Position numbers and translations under genes: made by a program
Notes under the pieces: model-generated
Told to the model about the DNA's origin: nothing
Databases searched by the model: none
Seen by the model: only the letters and a program-made list of their open reading frames with translations
Assembly: GCF_045209745.1 (NCBI RefSeq)
Contig: NZ_CP109273.1
Span: 1,054,001-1,118,000, forward strand
DNA: 64,000 nucleotides
Direction of reading: 5' to 3'
Source: Micromonospora sp045209745
Lineage (GTDB): Bacteria; Actinomycetota; Actinomycetes; Mycobacteriales; Micromonosporaceae
Shown: positions 27,910 through 36,964 of the stretch, one piece after another
How the letters are laid out: every line of letters starts with the position of its first letter
Numbering within the stretch: position 1 is the stretch's first letter

Positions 27910-28314
27910 ATGCGCAGAAAGTTGTTGAGTTTCGCCACGGCGGTCACCCTGTCGGTCGGCGCTCTACTCGGGGCGGCAACGCCGGCTCAGGCAGCCGAGT
28001 CGCCCAGCGCCCTGTGCGGCTCCGGGTACTACGTCATCAACAGTCACGGGCTACCCGGCGCGACCGCGTACCTGCTCTACAATTCCAGCGGTGGTGGCTG
28101 GAACTGTGTGGTCACCATCAAGACCGCAGACCGGGGCACGCTGACCAAAATCGGTGCGTACCTTTACATCGAGGACGGCCGCGGCGGCATCGACGAGGAC
28201 CGCTACAGGTACTACGCGGGGCCGATCCGAGCCGACAGCGGCGGACAGTGCGTCCGGTTCGGCGGCCTCAGCCGCGGCACCTACTGGACCAGCCCCTGGG
28301 GACACTGCGGCTAG
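27910..28314 (+). CDS. SapA-like (spore-associated) small secreted protein
   Basis: A 134-residue exported protein with a signal peptide (MRRKLLSFATAVTLSVGALL, cleavage near AQAA) and a compact Cys-containing domain: LCGSGYYVINSHGL, AYLLYNSSGGGWNCVVTIKT, YRYYAGPIRA, CVRFGGLSRGTYWTSPWGHC. The pattern closely follows Streptomyces spore-associated protein A, found on aerial hyphae or spores. Four cysteines suggest two disulfides. GAGG lies 8 nt before ATG 27910. The upstream region is only 65 bp from the IS remnant, so its promoter may have been altered by the insertion. Confidence 0.85.
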   Translation: MRRKLLSFATAVTLSVGALLGAATPAQAAESPSALCGSGYYVINSHGLPGATAYLLYNSSGGGWNCVVTIKTADRGTLTKIGAYLYIEDGRGGIDEDRYRYYAGPIRADSGGQCVRFGGLSRGTYWTSPWGHCG

Positions 28315-28344
28315 ACCCGCGGACGCGGGGCTGTCGCCGATCGT

Positions 28345-28371
28345 CGGCGCCGGCCCCGCCGGCCGGCGCCG
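28345..28371. terminator. Perfect 11-bp bidirectional hairpin
   Basis: CGGCGCCGGCC and GGCCGGCGCCG with a 5-nt loop, between the convergent sapA-like and meaB genes. Confidence 0.85.
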
Positions 28372-28377
28372 CCCGGG

Positions 28378-29457
28378 TCACCGGGCGAGCTGGGAGAGCA
28401 ACTCGTCCGCCGCCGTGTACGGGTCGTTCGCGCCCTCGGCCACCTGGGCGGCGAGTGTGGACAACTGCGTACCGTCGCGCAGTGAACCGATCCGGGCGCG
28501 GAGCACGCCGAGCGCGATGGCCTCGATCTCGGCGGCGGCCCGCGCCTCCTGGCGGCGGCGTAGCTCGCCGTGCTCGACCAGCCAGCCCCGGTGCTTGTCG
28601 ATCGCCGCGGCGATGTCGTCGATGCCCTCGCCCCGCGAGGCGACCGAGCGGACCACCTGGGGCCGCCACTGCCCCGGGCCACGCTCACCGAGGGCGATCA
28701 TGCCCTGGATGTCGCGGACCGTGGCGTCGACGCCGTCCCGGTCGGCCTTGTTGACCACGAACACGTCGGCGATCTCCAGGATGCCGGCCTTGACCGCCTG
28801 GATCGCGTCGCCCATGCCGGGGGCGAGCAGCACCAGCGTGGTGTCGGCCAGCGAGGCGACCTCCACCTCGGCCTGCCCGACGCCGACCGTCTCCACCAGC
28901 ACCACGTCGCAGCCGGCGCCCTCCAGCACCCGGACCGCCTGCGGCGTCGCCGCCGCCAGCCCGCCGAGGTGCCCCCGGCTGGACATGGACCGGATGTAGA
29001 CGCCCGGATCGGTGGCGTGGTCCTGCATCCGCACCCGGTCGCCGAGGATGGCGCCGCCGGTGAACGGGCTGGACGGGTCGACCGCCAGCACGCCGACCCG
29101 GTGCCCACGCGCCCGCAGTGCGCGGACCAGCTCGTTCGTGGTGGTCGACTTGCCCACCCCGGGCGAACCGGTCAGCCCGACGACCTGGGCCTGCCCGGCG
29201 TAGGGCGCCAGCGCGGCGGCGATCGCCGGCAGCAACGCGTCGCCGTTCTCCACCAACGTGATCAGCCGGGCCACCGCGCGGGGGTCACCCGTGCGGGCCC
29301 GCTCGACCAACAACGGTACGTCCCGGCTGCGGCGCACCGACGTGGTGCCTGCTGCCGGAACGTGCTCAGCCGCTTCGCTCACTGCGCCGTGTCTGTTCGC
29401 GACTGTGGGGCTCGCAAGATCGGCTCGCTCCTCGCGCTCACTGATTGACCGCTGCAT
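28378..29457 (-). CDS. meaB: MeaB, G-protein chaperone of B12-dependent acyl-CoA mutases
   Basis: A 359-residue P-loop GTPase of the MeaB/ArgK family. P-loop VVGLTGSPGVGKSTTTNELV, then AVDPSSPFTGGAILGDRVRM, VETVGVGQAEVEVASLAD and the base-specificity motif NKAD. MeaB gates delivery of adenosylcobalamin to, and protects, methylmalonyl-CoA-type mutases; here it would serve the isobutyryl- and ethylmalonyl-CoA mutases. It overlaps the end of the thiolase gene by 20 nt and so forms an operon with it. The first about 45 residues (SEREERADLASPTVANRHGA) are not conserved; a downstream start is possible. Confidence 0.95.
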   Translation of the reverse strand: MQRSISEREERADLASPTVANRHGAVSEAAEHVPAAGTTSVRRSRDVPLLVERARTGDPRAVARLITLVENGDALLPAIAAALAPYAGQAQVVGLTGSPGVGKSTTTNELVRALRARGHRVGVLAVDPSSPFTGGAILGDRVRMQDHATDPGVYIRSMSSRGHLGGLAAATPQAVRVLEGAGCDVVLVETVGVGQAEVEVASLADTTLVLLAPGMGDAIQAVKAGILEIADVFVVNKADRDGVDATVRDIQGMIALGERGPGQWRPQVVRSVASRGEGIDDIAAAIDKHRGWLVEHGELRRRQEARAAAEIEAIALGVLRARIGSLRDGTQLSTLAAQVAEGANDPYTAADELLSQLAR

Positions 29458-30637
29458 TCCCCGGAACGTGGATGATCAGCGCGTCGCCCTGGCCACCGCC
29501 ACCGCAGAGCGCCGCCGCGCCGGTGCCGCCGCCGCGCCGCTTCAGCTCCAGGGCGAGGGTGAGGACGAGACGCGCGCCGGACATGCCGATCGGGTGGCCC
29601 AGCGCGATCGCGCCGCCGTTGACGTTGACCTTGTCCGGGCTGATGCCGAGGTCACGGGTGGACTGCACACCGACCTGGGCGAACGCCTCGTTGATCTCGA
29701 TGAGGTCCAGGTCCGCGACGCTCAGGCCGCCCTTCTTCAGGGCGTGGTTGATCGCGTTGGACGGCTGCGAGTGCAGGGAGTTGTCCGGGCCCGCCACGTT
29801 GCCGTGCGCACCGATCTCCGCCAGCCAGGTCAGACCCAGCTCCTTGGCCTTGGCCTTGCTCATGACGAGCACCGCGGCGGCGCCGTCGGAGATCGGCGAC
29901 GAGCTGCCGGCGGTGATGGTGCCGTCCTTGGCGAAGGCGGGGCGCAGCTTGGCCAGCGACTCGACGGTGGTGTCCGGGCGAATGCCCTCGTCCTCGCTGA
30001 TCACCAGCGGGTCACCCTTGCGCTGCGGGATCACCACCGGGGCGATCTCGTCGGCGAAGTGACCGTTCTTCTGCGCGGCGGCGGCCCGCTGGTGGCTGGC
30101 CGCGGCGAACGCGTCCTGCTCCGTGCGGGAGATGCCGTGCTTGGTGCCGAGCCGCTCGGTCGACTCGCCCATCGAGCAGCAGTCCCAGGCGTCGCTGAGC
30201 CCGTCGTGCGCCATGTGGTCCTTGACCACCACGTCGCCGTACTTGTAGCCGGTGCGCTGGCCCATCAGCAGGTGCGGGGCGTTGGTCATCGACTCCATGC
30301 CGCCGGCCACCACGATGTCGAACTCGCCGGCACGGATCAGCTGGTCGGCCAGGGCGATGGCGTCCAGGCCGGAGAGGCAGACCTTGTTGATGGTCAGCGC
30401 CGGCACGGACATCGGCACGCCGGCCTCGACCGCCGCCTGCCGCGCCGGGATCTGACCGGTGCCGGCCTGCAGCACCTGCCCCATGATCACGTACTGGACC
30501 TGGTCCGGGCTGACGCCGGCACGCTCCAGCGCCGCCTTGATGGCGATCCCGCCGAGCTTCGTGGCCGGAAGTTCCTTGAGGTTGCCCAGCAGCCGGCCCA
30601 TCGGGGTCCGCGCGCCGCTGACGATCACCGAAGCCAT
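29438..30637 (-). CDS. Acetyl-CoA C-acetyltransferase (thiolase)
   Basis: A 399-residue thiolase with all active-site motifs: NKVCLSG (acylated Cys), NEAFAQVGVQ, GGAIALGHPIGMSG (His) and LCGGGGQGDA (second Cys). It condenses two acetyl-CoA to acetoacetyl-CoA or performs the reverse step. GGAGG lies 5 nt before ATG 30637. It is the first gene of a thiolase-meaB operon, divergent from methylmalonyl-CoA epimerase across a 62-bp region that holds an operator copy (site B). Confidence 0.95.
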   Translation of the reverse strand: MASVIVSGARTPMGRLLGNLKELPATKLGGIAIKAALERAGVSPDQVQYVIMGQVLQAGTGQIPARQAAVEAGVPMSVPALTINKVCLSGLDAIALADQLIRAGEFDIVVAGGMESMTNAPHLLMGQRTGYKYGDVVVKDHMAHDGLSDAWDCCSMGESTERLGTKHGISRTEQDAFAAASHQRAAAAQKNGHFADEIAPVVIPQRKGDPLVISEDEGIRPDTTVESLAKLRPAFAKDGTITAGSSSPISDGAAAVLVMSKAKAKELGLTWLAEIGAHGNVAGPDNSLHSQPSNAINHALKKGGLSVADLDLIEINEAFAQVGVQSTRDLGISPDKVNVNGGAIALGHPIGMSGARLVLTLALELKRRGGGTGAAALCGGGGQGDALIIHVPGNAAVNQ

Positions 30638-30670
30638 GCCTGCCTCCGAGAGGGTGCCGAGCTGTATCGC

Positions 30671-30686
30671 CTTAACGATTGTTCGG
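30671..30686. promoter_or_regulatory. Palindromic operator between thiolase and epimerase (site B)
   Basis: CTTAACGATTGTTCGG matches the reverse complement of site A (CTTAGCGATCGTTCAG) at 13 of 16 positions. It lies centrally in the divergent promoter region and could control both directions. Confidence 0.6.
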
Positions 30687-30699
30687 TCAGACTAGCGCC

Positions 30700-31173
30700 A
30701 TGGCTGAGAACTCCCCCGCCGAGCCCGGTGCGGACTACGTCACAGACATCGGGCTCCGCAAGATTGACCACGTCGGGATCGCCGTGGCCGACCTGGACGC
30801 CGCGATCGACTTCTACCAGCGAACGTTCGGGATGCGCTGCGTACACATCGAGACCAACGCCGAGCAGGGCGTCCGGGAAGCGATGCTCTCTGTCGGGCCG
30901 ACCACCGAGGGCGGCTGTGTGCAGCTGCTCGCCCCGCTCACCCCGGAGTCGACGATCGCCAAATTCCTGGACCGTAACGGGCCGGGCGTGCAGCAGGTCG
31001 CGTACACCGTGGTGGACATCGACGCGGCCTGTGCGGCGCTGCGCGCGCGGGGGATGCGGCTGCTCTTCGACGCACCGCGACGCGGCACCGCGGACTCGCG
31101 AATCAACTTCGTGCACCCGAAGGACGCCGGCGGAGTCCTCGTCGAACTCGTCGAGCCCGCCGCCACCCACTGA
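30700..31173 (+). CDS. mce: Methylmalonyl-CoA/ethylmalonyl-CoA epimerase
   Basis: A 157-residue VOC-fold epimerase. It has KIDHVGIAVADLDAAIDFYQ with metal-ligand His, GGCVQLLAPLTPEST, GPGVQQVAYTVVDIDAACA and SRINFVHPKDAGGVLVELVEP. It interconverts the epimers of methylmalonyl-CoA and, in the ethylmalonyl-CoA pathway, of ethylmalonyl-CoA. ATG 30700 has no ribosome site; with CAGACTAG just upstream, a leaderless transcript is likely. The next gene is ccr, 378 bp downstream. Confidence 0.94.
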   Translation: MAENSPAEPGADYVTDIGLRKIDHVGIAVADLDAAIDFYQRTFGMRCVHIETNAEQGVREAMLSVGPTTEGGCVQLLAPLTPESTIAKFLDRNGPGVQQVAYTVVDIDAACAALRARGMRLLFDAPRRGTADSRINFVHPKDAGGVLVELVEPAATH

Positions 31174-31238
31174 TCGGCCCGCGCGCGCTCGCCCCGACCC
31201 CGGGCGAAGAACGCGCCGGGCCCCGACGTCAGATCCGC

Positions 31239-31298
31239 ACAACTTCAGGGATGTAGTGGCCTCAGGCGCGGCGCAGGCACCTACATCCCTGAAGTTGT
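31239..31298. terminator. 18-bp inverted repeat after the epimerase gene
   Basis: ACAACTTCAGGGATGTAG and CTACATCCCTGAAGTTGT pair perfectly around a 24-nt loop. It lies 66 bp after the epimerase stop and probably terminates that transcript. Confidence 0.8.
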
Positions 31299-31407
31299 TG
31301 GCACCGCCCCCTGAAGTCCGTTCGCGCGCACGCCAGTGCGCGGTTGGCGGGGTGGTCGGACACCTTCACGCATCGGTCGATGCAGTTTTTCACAGAGGAC
31401 TTCCCGG

Positions 31408-31423
31408 CCTAGCTACCGTTCAG
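31408..31423 (+). promoter_or_regulatory. Operator-like site upstream of ccr (site C)
   Basis: CCTAGCTACCGTTCAG matches the reverse complement of site A at 13 of 16. With the next bases it contains TACCGTTCAGTAA, shared exactly with site D upstream of ethylmalonyl-CoA mutase. Confidence 0.6.
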
Positions 31424-31551
31424 TAACGTCCGGCTCCACCGGAGCGCGACGGTGCCAGGTATGTCGAATGCCGACATGGCGGTCGTGCCCAACCGGCGCC
31501 GACGATGGCAGCACCCGGGCCCGTGCGGGTGCGGACGAACCGGAGGTCACC

Positions 31552-32907
31552 GTGCAGGACATCCTCGAAGCGATCATGGCGGCGGAGGAATCGAACGATC
31601 CGGACCGCGAGCTCGCCGGCGTCGCCGGGCTGCCCGTACCGAAGAGCTACCGGGGTGTGGTGGTCCGCGCCGAAGAGGCCCGGATGTTCGACGGCATGGC
31701 CACCCGGGACAAGGACCCCCGCAAGGCGCTGCACGTGCAGGAGGTGCCGACGCCGGAACTGGCGCCGGGCGAGGCGTTGGTCGCGGTGATGGCGAGCGCG
31801 ATCAACTACAACACGGTGTGGACCAGCATCTTCGAGCCGCTGCCCACCTTCAGGTTCCTCGAGCGCTACGGCCGGGTCTCCGAGCTGACCCGCCGACACG
31901 ACCTGCCGTACCACGTGGTCGGCTCGGACGCGGCGGGCGTGGTGCTGCGCACCGGCCCCGGGGTGACCCGGTGGGCACCCGGCGACGAGGTGGTCGCGCA
32001 CTGCCTCTCCGTCGAGTTGGAGGACGCGGCCGGGCACGACGACACCATGCTCGACCCGCAGCAGCGGATCTGGGGCTTCGAGACCAACTTCGGCGGGCTC
32101 GCCGAGATGGCTGTGGTCAAGGCCAACCAGCTGATGCCCAAGCCGCGGCACCTGAGCTGGGAGGAGGCGGCCAGCCCTGGGCTGGTCAACTCCACCGCGT
32201 ACCGGCAGCTCGTCTCGCACCACGGGGCCAACATGAAGCAGGGCGACGTGGTGTTGATCTGGGGTGCCTCCGGTGGCCTCGGCGGGTACGCCACCCAGAT
32301 GGCGCTCAACGGCGGCGCGATCCCGGTCTGCGTCGTCTCGTCGCCGGAGAAGGCCGAGTTGTGCCGCAAGATGGGCGCCGAGCTGGTCATCGACCGGGCG
32401 GCCGAGCGCTTCCGCTTCTGGAAGGACGAGGAGACCCAGGACCCGGAGGAGTGGAAGCGCCTGGGTGAGCGGATCCGCGAGCTGACCGGTGGCGAGGACC
32501 CGGACATCGTCTTCGAGCACCCCGGTCGGGAGACGTTCGGCGCCAGCGTCTACGTGGCCCGGCGCGGTGGGACCATCGTCACCTGCGCATCCACGAGCGG
32601 CTTTCTGCACCAGTACGACAACCGCTACCTGTGGATGCACCTCAAGCGGATCGTCGGCAGCCACTTCGCCAACTACCACGAGGCGTGGCAGGCCAACCGC
32701 CTGGTCGCGCTCGGCAAGGTGCACCCGACGGTGTCCCGCACGTACCCGCTGGAGCAGACCGGCCAGGCGGCGTACGAGGTGCACCGCAACGCCCACCAGG
32801 GCAAGGTCGGGGTGCGCTGCCTCGCACCCATCGACGGGCTGGGCGTACGCGACGGGGAGTTGCGGGCCCGGCACGAGGACGCGATCAACCGGTTCCGGGG
32901 GCACTGA
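31552..32907 (+). CDS. ccr: Crotonyl-CoA carboxylase/reductase
   Basis: A 451-residue zinc-less medium-chain reductase of the Ccr family. Marks: INYNTVWTSIFEPLPTF, GSDAAGVVLRTGPGV, NFGGLAEMAVVKANQLMPKP, WGASGGLGGYATQMA (NADPH Rossmann), FEHPGRETFGASVYVARRGG and GSHFANYHEAWQAN. Ccr reductively carboxylates crotonyl-CoA to ethylmalonyl-CoA and is the key enzyme of the ethylmalonyl-CoA pathway; it also supplies extender units for polyketides. GTG 31552 was chosen because GGAGG lies 5 nt upstream and the resulting length is that of characterised Ccr proteins. Confidence 0.95.
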   Translation: MQDILEAIMAAEESNDPDRELAGVAGLPVPKSYRGVVVRAEEARMFDGMATRDKDPRKALHVQEVPTPELAPGEALVAVMASAINYNTVWTSIFEPLPTFRFLERYGRVSELTRRHDLPYHVVGSDAAGVVLRTGPGVTRWAPGDEVVAHCLSVELEDAAGHDDTMLDPQQRIWGFETNFGGLAEMAVVKANQLMPKPRHLSWEEAASPGLVNSTAYRQLVSHHGANMKQGDVVLIWGASGGLGGYATQMALNGGAIPVCVVSSPEKAELCRKMGAELVIDRAAERFRFWKDEETQDPEEWKRLGERIRELTGGEDPDIVFEHPGRETFGASVYVARRGGTIVTCASTSGFLHQYDNRYLWMHLKRIVGSHFANYHEAWQANRLVALGKVHPTVSRTYPLEQTGQAAYEVHRNAHQGKVGVRCLAPIDGLGVRDGELRARHEDAINRFRGH

Positions 32908-33004
32908 CCGGCACCGCCGGACGGACGGTTGAACGCTGGGTGGCCAATGCGGTGCTCGGCCATTGTTCTTCCGCCCCATTAGCGGAAACCCGCACGGATC
33001 GAAC

Positions 33005-33038
33005 AAAGGGCCTCGGGGTAACCTCCCGGGGCCCTTTT
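33005..33038 (+). terminator. Intrinsic terminator after ccr
   Basis: AAAGGGCCTCGGG pairs with CCCGGGGCCCTTT (one G/T pair) around a 7-nt loop and ends in TTTT. Confidence 0.85.
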
Positions 33039-33194
33039 CCGCGTCACTCTCCGTGGCGTCCGACCTGCCCGGGACCTGCCAAGATCGCCGATTGGTCCCG
33101 CGCCGCCGATGACGGCAGCTGACCATGTAAAGACCACACGAAAGCTTCGCACCGCTCTTGCGAAGCACCCTGGGGCGTCTGCCAGTATGTCCCA

Positions 33195-34457
33195 ATGCCC
33201 CAGCAGCCGTCCTCCCCTCTCGCGTTCTTCGATAACGCGAACTCGCAGCCAGATTTCACCGTCGGCCTGCGCGGATACAACACTCACCAGGTCGACGACT
33301 TCCTCGGCCGGATGACCGCCGCGCTGACCCAGTCCGAGCAGGCCCGTGCCGAGGCCGAGCAGCGGATGAACGACGCCCAGCGTCGGCTCCGCCAAGCCGA
33401 ACAGCGCATGAGTGCGCTGGAGCAGAAGCTCACCGACACGAACAAGCAGCTCGAAGAGAACAGCCGGCCCACCCTCTCCGGGCTCGGCACCCGCGTCGAG
33501 CAGATCCTCCGGCTCGCCGAGGAGCAGGCCAACGACCACCGCAACGAGGCGAAGCGCGAGTCGGAGGGCATCCTCTCCGCCGCCCGCCTCGAGGCTCGCG
33601 AGATCACCGACAAGGCACGTGCCGAGGCCGCGGCCATGAAGGCCAGCGCCGAGCGCGAGGCGGGCAATCTGCGCACGGTTGCCGAGCGCGAGGCCGCCGA
33701 GGTCCGGGTGCAGGCCCGCCGTGAGGCGGACACGCTGCGCGCGGACGCCGACCGCGAGACCAAGCAGCTGCGTACCGTCACCGCGCACGAGGTGGCCGAG
33801 CTGAAGTCGACCGTCGAGCGGGAGGTCGCCACCCTCCGGGCCACCGCCGAGCGGGAGATCACCCAGCAGCGGGCAAAGGCCGCCCGCGAGGCCGAGGAGA
33901 AGCGCGCCGAGGCGACCAAGCTGCTGACCGACGCACGGGACAAGCGCGACAAGGACCTCCAGGCTCTGGAGCTCCAGCTGGCCGAGCGCCGCGAGAAGTC
34001 CGAGCGTGAGGAATCCGAGCGGCACGCCGCCCAGGTCTCGCAGACCCAGAAGATGGTGAGCGAGGCCGAGCAGCGTGCGCGGGCCGCGCAGGAGCGGGCC
34101 AAGGAGATCGAGCAGCGCGCCGAGGCTCGGCGGGTCGAGTCGGAGCGCAACGCCGCCGAGACGGTCGACAAGGCCAAGGCACACTCCGAGAAGACGCTCA
34201 ACGAGGCGAAGGCCGAGTCGCAGCGCCTGCTCACCGAGGCCCGCACCGAGGCCGAGTTGACCACGCAGGCCGCCCGCCGCGAGGTCGACGACCTCACCCG
34301 TCAGAAGGACGCGGTCACCTCGCAGCTGGGCCAGATGCTTTCCGGGCTCGCCGGCATCGTTCCGGGCATGCCGGCGGCGGCCGCACCGGCGGCCAAGCCG
34401 GAGGCAAAGAAGACCGAGGGCGGTTCGGAGCGGGTGCCGGCGGAGTCCGCCGGCTGA
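33195..34457 (+). CDS. FilP-like DivIVA-domain coiled-coil protein
   Basis: A 420-residue cytoskeletal coiled-coil protein. The N-terminal DivIVA-like motif FTVGLRGYNTHQVDDFLGRM precedes about 320 residues of almost continuous Glu/Ala/Arg-rich coiled coil. A short segment TLSGLGTRVEQILRLAEEQA corresponds closely to the conserved segment of Streptomyces FilP, an intermediate-filament-like protein that stiffens the hyphal tip. The C-terminus is an Ala/Pro-rich tail. Its position next to the epimerase, thiolase and meaB genes resembles the Streptomyces filP-scy neighbourhood. Probably part of the polar growth machinery together with the next gene. Confidence 0.88.
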   Translation: MPQQPSSPLAFFDNANSQPDFTVGLRGYNTHQVDDFLGRMTAALTQSEQARAEAEQRMNDAQRRLRQAEQRMSALEQKLTDTNKQLEENSRPTLSGLGTRVEQILRLAEEQANDHRNEAKRESEGILSAARLEAREITDKARAEAAAMKASAEREAGNLRTVAEREAAEVRVQARREADTLRADADRETKQLRTVTAHEVAELKSTVEREVATLRATAEREITQQRAKAAREAEEKRAEATKLLTDARDKRDKDLQALELQLAERREKSEREESERHAAQVSQTQKMVSEAEQRARAAQERAKEIEQRAEARRVESERNAAETVDKAKAHSEKTLNEAKAESQRLLTEARTEAELTTQAARREVDDLTRQKDAVTSQLGQMLSGLAGIVPGMPAAAAPAAKPEAKKTEGGSERVPAESAG

Positions 34458-34482
34458 CCCGAGACGTCAGGTTGGGGCATCG

Positions 34483-34526
34483 ACGGCGCGAGGTGACACT
34501 GGGTAACCGGTGCCACCTCGCGCCGT
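34483..34526. terminator. 13-bp inverted repeat between the two coiled-coil genes
   Basis: ACGGCGCGAGGTG and CACCTCGCGCCGT are separated by 18 nt. It could terminate or attenuate the filP-like transcript before the next gene. Confidence 0.75.
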
Positions 34527-34635
34527 ATGCGTTTCCCAGTCTGTGGTATCCGCTGGCACGCAATGGAGTGAAGTAGCTCCCACAAGGCGCGTCCGTATCG
34601 CCCCAGCAGGGCCCGTTGCGTGTGAGGATGGGGGC

Positions 34636-36693
34636 ATGTCGCACGGCGAGGAACTGTTCGCTCTCGGCGGGGACGTGACGACGGAGCCCAGCTTCGAGTC
34701 CGCTCTGCGGGGGTACGAGAAGAAACAGGTCGACCGGTATGTCGCGCGTGCCGAGCACGAGATCGCGACCCTCGCCTCCGAACGGGAACAGGCGTACACA
34801 CAGATCCACAAGCTCGCCGGCCAGGTCGAGGTGCTCCAGCGCGACCTGACCCAGGTGCGCAAGCAGACGAACGTGGTCGACCGGGCCTCGTTCAAGCACC
34901 TCGGTCCCTTGGTCGGGTCGATCGTCACTCAGTCCGAAGAGCTGGCCGAGCAGATCCTGTCCGACGCGAACGTGGAGATCGAGGCCCGCCGTGCCGCGGC
35001 CGAGCACATCATCGAGGAGGCCCGCGAGCAGGCCGCGCGGGCACTGAAGGACTTCGAGATCGCCCTCGCCGCACGGCGTACCGAGGAGGAACGGCACGGC
35101 GCCGCCCGCCGGGCCGAGGCGGAAGCAACCCTGCGGTCAGCCAAGGACGAGTCGGCGCAGCTGCGCAAGACGGCGCAGGACGCGTTGGCGAAGGCCCAGC
35201 AGGAGGCCACCCAGCTGCGGGACACCGCCAAGGAAATCCACACCCGGGCCCAGCAGGAGTCGACCAAGCTGCGCGAGACGGCCCGCGAGACGTTGGACAA
35301 CGCCCGGCAGGAGGCCAGTGACCTGCGGGAGACCGCCAAGGAGGTGCACGCCAAGGCCCTGCAGGAGGCCAAGCGGCTTACCGACACGGCGACCGAGGCC
35401 GGTCGGGCCACCCATGCCAAGGCGCAGCAGGAGGCCAAGCAGATCATCGACGACGCGTCGATGGCCGGGCGGGCCACGCGTGCCAAGGCGCAGCAGGAGG
35501 CGGAGCGGCTGACCACGCAGGCTTCCGAGTCGGCCAAGCGCAGCCGTGCCGAGACCGAGGCGTACGTGCAGCGGATGCGCGCCGAGACCGAGGCGTACGT
35601 GCAGCACTCCCGGGCGCAGACCCAGGAGGAGTTGGGCGCGTGGCGGGCCGGGGTGGAGCAGGAGGTCAACTCCCGTCGGGAGGCGGCCGACCGGGAGTTG
35701 GCGCAGCGGCGGTCCACGGCCGAGCAGGAGTTCACCACGCGCCGCGATGAGCTGGACAAGCAGCACAAGTCCCGCCAGCAGGAGCTGGAGACCGAATACT
35801 CGACGCGCAAGGACGAGCTGGAGACCACGTACACCGCTCGTAAGAACGAGATCGAGCAGGGCGCGGCCGGGGTCCGTCAGGCGGCCGAGCAGGACGCGGC
35901 GGCGCTGCGTCAGCGGTCGGAGACGGAGGCCACCGAGTTGCTGCGCCGGGCCGAGGCCGAGGCCGGCGACAAGCGCCGCGAGGCCGACGAGCATGTCGCG
36001 GCCTCCCGTCGGCAGTTCGAGGAGTACGCGGCCACCACCCAGCAGCACCTGGCCACCACCCAGCAGCATTTGGCGGCCACCCAGCAGGAGTCGGCAGCGG
36101 CCCGGCAGCAACTTGCCCAGGTGATGTTGGAGATCGCCCAGGCCCAGCAGCAGCTCGCGGACCTGCGGCAGGAGACCTGGAAGGCCCGGCAGGAGTCCGA
36201 CGAGCTCCAGCGGCAGATGGCCGAGCAGCGGTTGCAGAGCGTCGCCGGCCCGATCGACGGCCCGACCGCGAGCGCGCCGGCCGCCGGCGACGGCGTGGGC
36301 AGGAGCGTGCCCGGCGGCGGGGACGACGGCGCGACGGTGACCGCCGACGCCGATTCGGCGACCGCCGATGCCGGCACGGCGTCCGGATCGGGTGCGGGCA
36401 CCGGACTCAAGGCCGAGCCCACCGACGCCAGGCAACCGGTGAATGCCGGTTCGGGCGACGCCGGGCAGTCCACGACCCGGCCGGTCGCCGAGACGGTGAC
36501 CACCGTGGACGGCGGCACGGCGAGCGCCGGGGTGGACGGCGAGCCGACAGTCGCCGCTGTTCCGGGCATGGGTGGCCGGGACGCCAAGCCCACCAAGATC
36601 ACCAGCACCGGCGAGAACGGCAAGCGGCCCACCAAGCCGACCACCGACGAGCGCAGCGCCAAGCCCAGCAAGGTCACCATCGAGAAGGATTGA
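34636..36693 (+). CDS. Scy-like long coiled-coil polarity protein
   Basis: A 685-residue protein. The N-terminal DivIVA-like motif is FESALRGYEKKQVDRYVARAEHE. A second conserved segment HLGPLVGSIVTQSEELAEQIL leads into about 400 residues of coiled coil containing imperfect 18-residue units (AQQEATQLRDTAKEIHTR, AQQESTKLRETARETLDN, ARQEASDLRETAKEVHAK) and then 22-residue units (two hendecads). The last about 145 residues are disordered, Gly/Asp/Thr-rich. In Streptomyces, Scy is the tip organiser that recruits DivIVA and FilP; this protein is shorter than Scy but lies in the equivalent place. ATG 34636 follows GAGGATGGGGG. Confidence 0.85.
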   Translation: MSHGEELFALGGDVTTEPSFESALRGYEKKQVDRYVARAEHEIATLASEREQAYTQIHKLAGQVEVLQRDLTQVRKQTNVVDRASFKHLGPLVGSIVTQSEELAEQILSDANVEIEARRAAAEHIIEEAREQAARALKDFEIALAARRTEEERHGAARRAEAEATLRSAKDESAQLRKTAQDALAKAQQEATQLRDTAKEIHTRAQQESTKLRETARETLDNARQEASDLRETAKEVHAKALQEAKRLTDTATEAGRATHAKAQQEAKQIIDDASMAGRATRAKAQQEAERLTTQASESAKRSRAETEAYVQRMRAETEAYVQHSRAQTQEELGAWRAGVEQEVNSRREAADRELAQRRSTAEQEFTTRRDELDKQHKSRQQELETEYSTRKDELETTYTARKNEIEQGAAGVRQAAEQDAAALRQRSETEATELLRRAEAEAGDKRREADEHVAASRRQFEEYAATTQQHLATTQQHLAATQQESAAARQQLAQVMLEIAQAQQQLADLRQETWKARQESDELQRQMAEQRLQSVAGPIDGPTASAPAAGDGVGRSVPGGGDDGATVTADADSATADAGTASGSGAGTGLKAEPTDARQPVNAGSGDAGQSTTRPVAETVTTVDGGTASAGVDGEPTVAAVPGMGGRDAKPTKITSTGENGKRPTKPTTDERSAKPSKVTIEKD

Positions 36694-36739
36694 CCGCTGT
36701 CCGACGCGGCGGCGTGAGCCCCGGTCGCGGCCCCAGGCT

Positions 36740-36817
36740 CATGATCGACACGACATCGCCAATGTCGGTGTATCCCGCTGCCCGGACACCCCGATATCAG
36801 CGATGTCGAGTGGAGCA
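36740..36817. repeat. Palindromic intergenic element, copy 2
   Basis: A 78-bp imperfect palindrome. Its reverse complement aligns with copy 1 across the whole element, sharing TGATATCGGGGT and CGTGTCGATCATG. It lies after the scy-like gene and before a minus-strand gene. Confidence 0.8.
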
Positions 36818-36964
36818 CGCACGCCGGACGCCCGGTCTGCGGCCAACCCCTCTCGCCGGCCGGGCGTCTGGTCCGATTCGGGTGCCTGACCGGTGAACCC
36901 GTGCGGCGCAAGCGTGGGCTGGAACTCCGGACTCGGCCTTGTCCCGGCGAGTGATACCGGTGAG

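Larger units (their letters stand above)
31174..31551. other. Intergenic region between epimerase and ccr
   Basis: This 378-bp stretch holds a long hairpin (31239-31298), an operator-like site (31408-31423) and the leader of ccr. The leader between operator and ccr start is about 128 bp; no ORF or riboswitch was recognised in it. Confidence 0.7.
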
